DNA from: Rhodopirellula sp.
GTDB lineage: Bacteria; Planctomycetota; Planctomycetia; Pirellulales; Pirellulaceae
Length of the DNA stretch: 64,000 nucleotides
Assembly: GCA_003513555.1 (NCBI GenBank)
Contig: DOPG01000178.1
Coordinates: 1-64,000, forward strand
Direction: 5' to 3'
Position numbers and translations under genes: made by a program. Numbering within the stretch: the first letter of the stretch is position 1; every line of letters begins with the position of its first letter. The notes beneath the pieces are model-generated. The model saw nothing but the letters and a program-made list of their open reading frames with translations. It searched no databases and had not been told where the DNA came from. Below are positions 63,710 to 64,000 of the stretch, piece after piece.

Positions 63710-64000
63710 TAGTGCGGCTAGAGTTGGATCCACTTCTTCAAACGGGACCACAAACTTATAAGCCCAACTACTGATAACCTGTGGGGAAGACGCCGTAACA
63801 CACCAGCATGCAAAGCCTTCTCTGAATTGATAACAACTTGCGCCGTACCGTTTGCAGGACCACGCTTTATTGATGGTGCCAGTAGCAACGTTTACAAGGA
63901 CAATGACGAAGCTAAATCCTTCGTGCTTCACGCAAGCCAGTTTATCTTGGCCTCCCAAACTCTTTTTCCTGCCATGCTGGGCTACTTTCTTGCGATCACA
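63680..64000 (-). CDS. Unknown protein, 5'-partial
   Basis: A leftward frame is open to the window edge and ends at TGA at 63680-63682, giving 106 visible residues. It begins Lys/Arg-rich (DRKKVAQHGRKKSLGG), continues with strands such as FSFVIVLVNVATGTI and ASSPQVISSWAYKFVVP, and ends TLAALLRQAIGELP. Five Cys are present. I do not recognise a family. It overlaps the end of the metallo-hydrolase gene by 30 bases on the opposite strand. Confidence 0.5.
   Translation of the reverse strand, partial: CDRKKVAQHGRKKSLGGQDKLACVKHEGFSFVIVLVNVATGTINKAWSCKRYGASCYQFREGFACWCVTASSPQVISSWAYKFVVPFEEVDPTLAALLRQAIGELP

Noticed and set aside
1..64000. tRNA genes, CRISPR arrays, insertion sequences or prophage
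   Set aside because: I looked for T-loop-like sequence, regular spaced repeats and transposase motifs in the intergenic regions and found none; a dedicated scan could still find a divergent tRNA.

Overview
The window comes from a planctomycete, most likely a member of the Pirellulales (Rhodopirellula/Pirellula type). No rRNA or other taxonomic marker is present, so this rests on gene content. The lineage-typical genes are a PSCyt1/PSCyt2/PSD1 protein next to a DUF1501 protein, ThuA and DUF1080 (3-keto-disaccharide hydrolase) proteins, an ECF sigma factor overlapping a large Ser/Thr kinase, several further kinase-like membrane proteins, a protein with an N-terminal NPYQP motif, and a PQQ-type beta-propeller. 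Base composition is near 50% G+C by eye and even across the window. I see no tRNA, rRNA, insertion sequence, prophage or CRISPR array; this looks like chromosomal backbone with lineage-specific signalling genes.

Layout. 1-1.9 kb: end of a beta-propeller gene, a terminator hairpin, a receiver-like protein with Asn at the phospho-acceptor site, panD and a DMT-type transporter. 2-5.4 kb: a compact lipid-type cluster (FabZ-like dehydratase, acyl carrier protein, second hotdog protein without the catalytic His, FabF-like ketosynthase) followed by a small Cys/His protein. 6-12.8 kb: a beta-CASP nuclease-like protein, a flavin oxidoreductase, a secreted ThuA-DUF1080 protein, hemB and a methyltransferase. 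13-16.1 kb: a very large membrane pseudokinase. 16.5-21.9 kb: glycogen metabolism (glgA, a GalT/ADP-glucose phosphorylase-type enzyme, a GH57 glucanotransferase). 22-24.9 kb: a soluble histidine kinase, dapL and rpsT. 25-29.4 kb: cofactor genes (CobA-HemD fusion for siroheme/haem, mobA, moeA for molybdenum cofactor), perhaps serving nitrate and nitrite assimilation. 30.2-35 kb: DUF1501, PSD1 and EF-hand genes in one leftward run. 35.3-38.7 kb: ECF sigma factor and kinase. 38.9-46.8 kb: a lone M41 peptidase domain, a zinc alcohol dehydrogenase, a receiver-ATPase protein, a sulfotransferase, a CsrA protein with a long tail, an esterase and asnB.

46.8-51.3 kb is a leftward run of four genes: a secreted coiled-coil protein, an FHA-like protein, a multi-pass kinase and a lipoprotein. 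Its genes overlap and look like one envelope-signalling unit. 52-64 kb: a DUF1080-PhoD fusion, a thioredoxin-trypsin fusion, metG, a hydrolase, an acetyltransferase, a tandem pair of HtrA-like proteins (one apparently active, one apparently inactive with a nested PDZ domain), an epimerase, a metallo-hydrolase and the end of an unknown gene.

The best candidates for undescribed biology are the four-gene kinase/FHA/lipoprotein unit, the ACP/hotdog/ketosynthase cluster, the CsrA protein with its long tail, the nested-PDZ pseudoprotease, and the thioredoxin-trypsin fusion.
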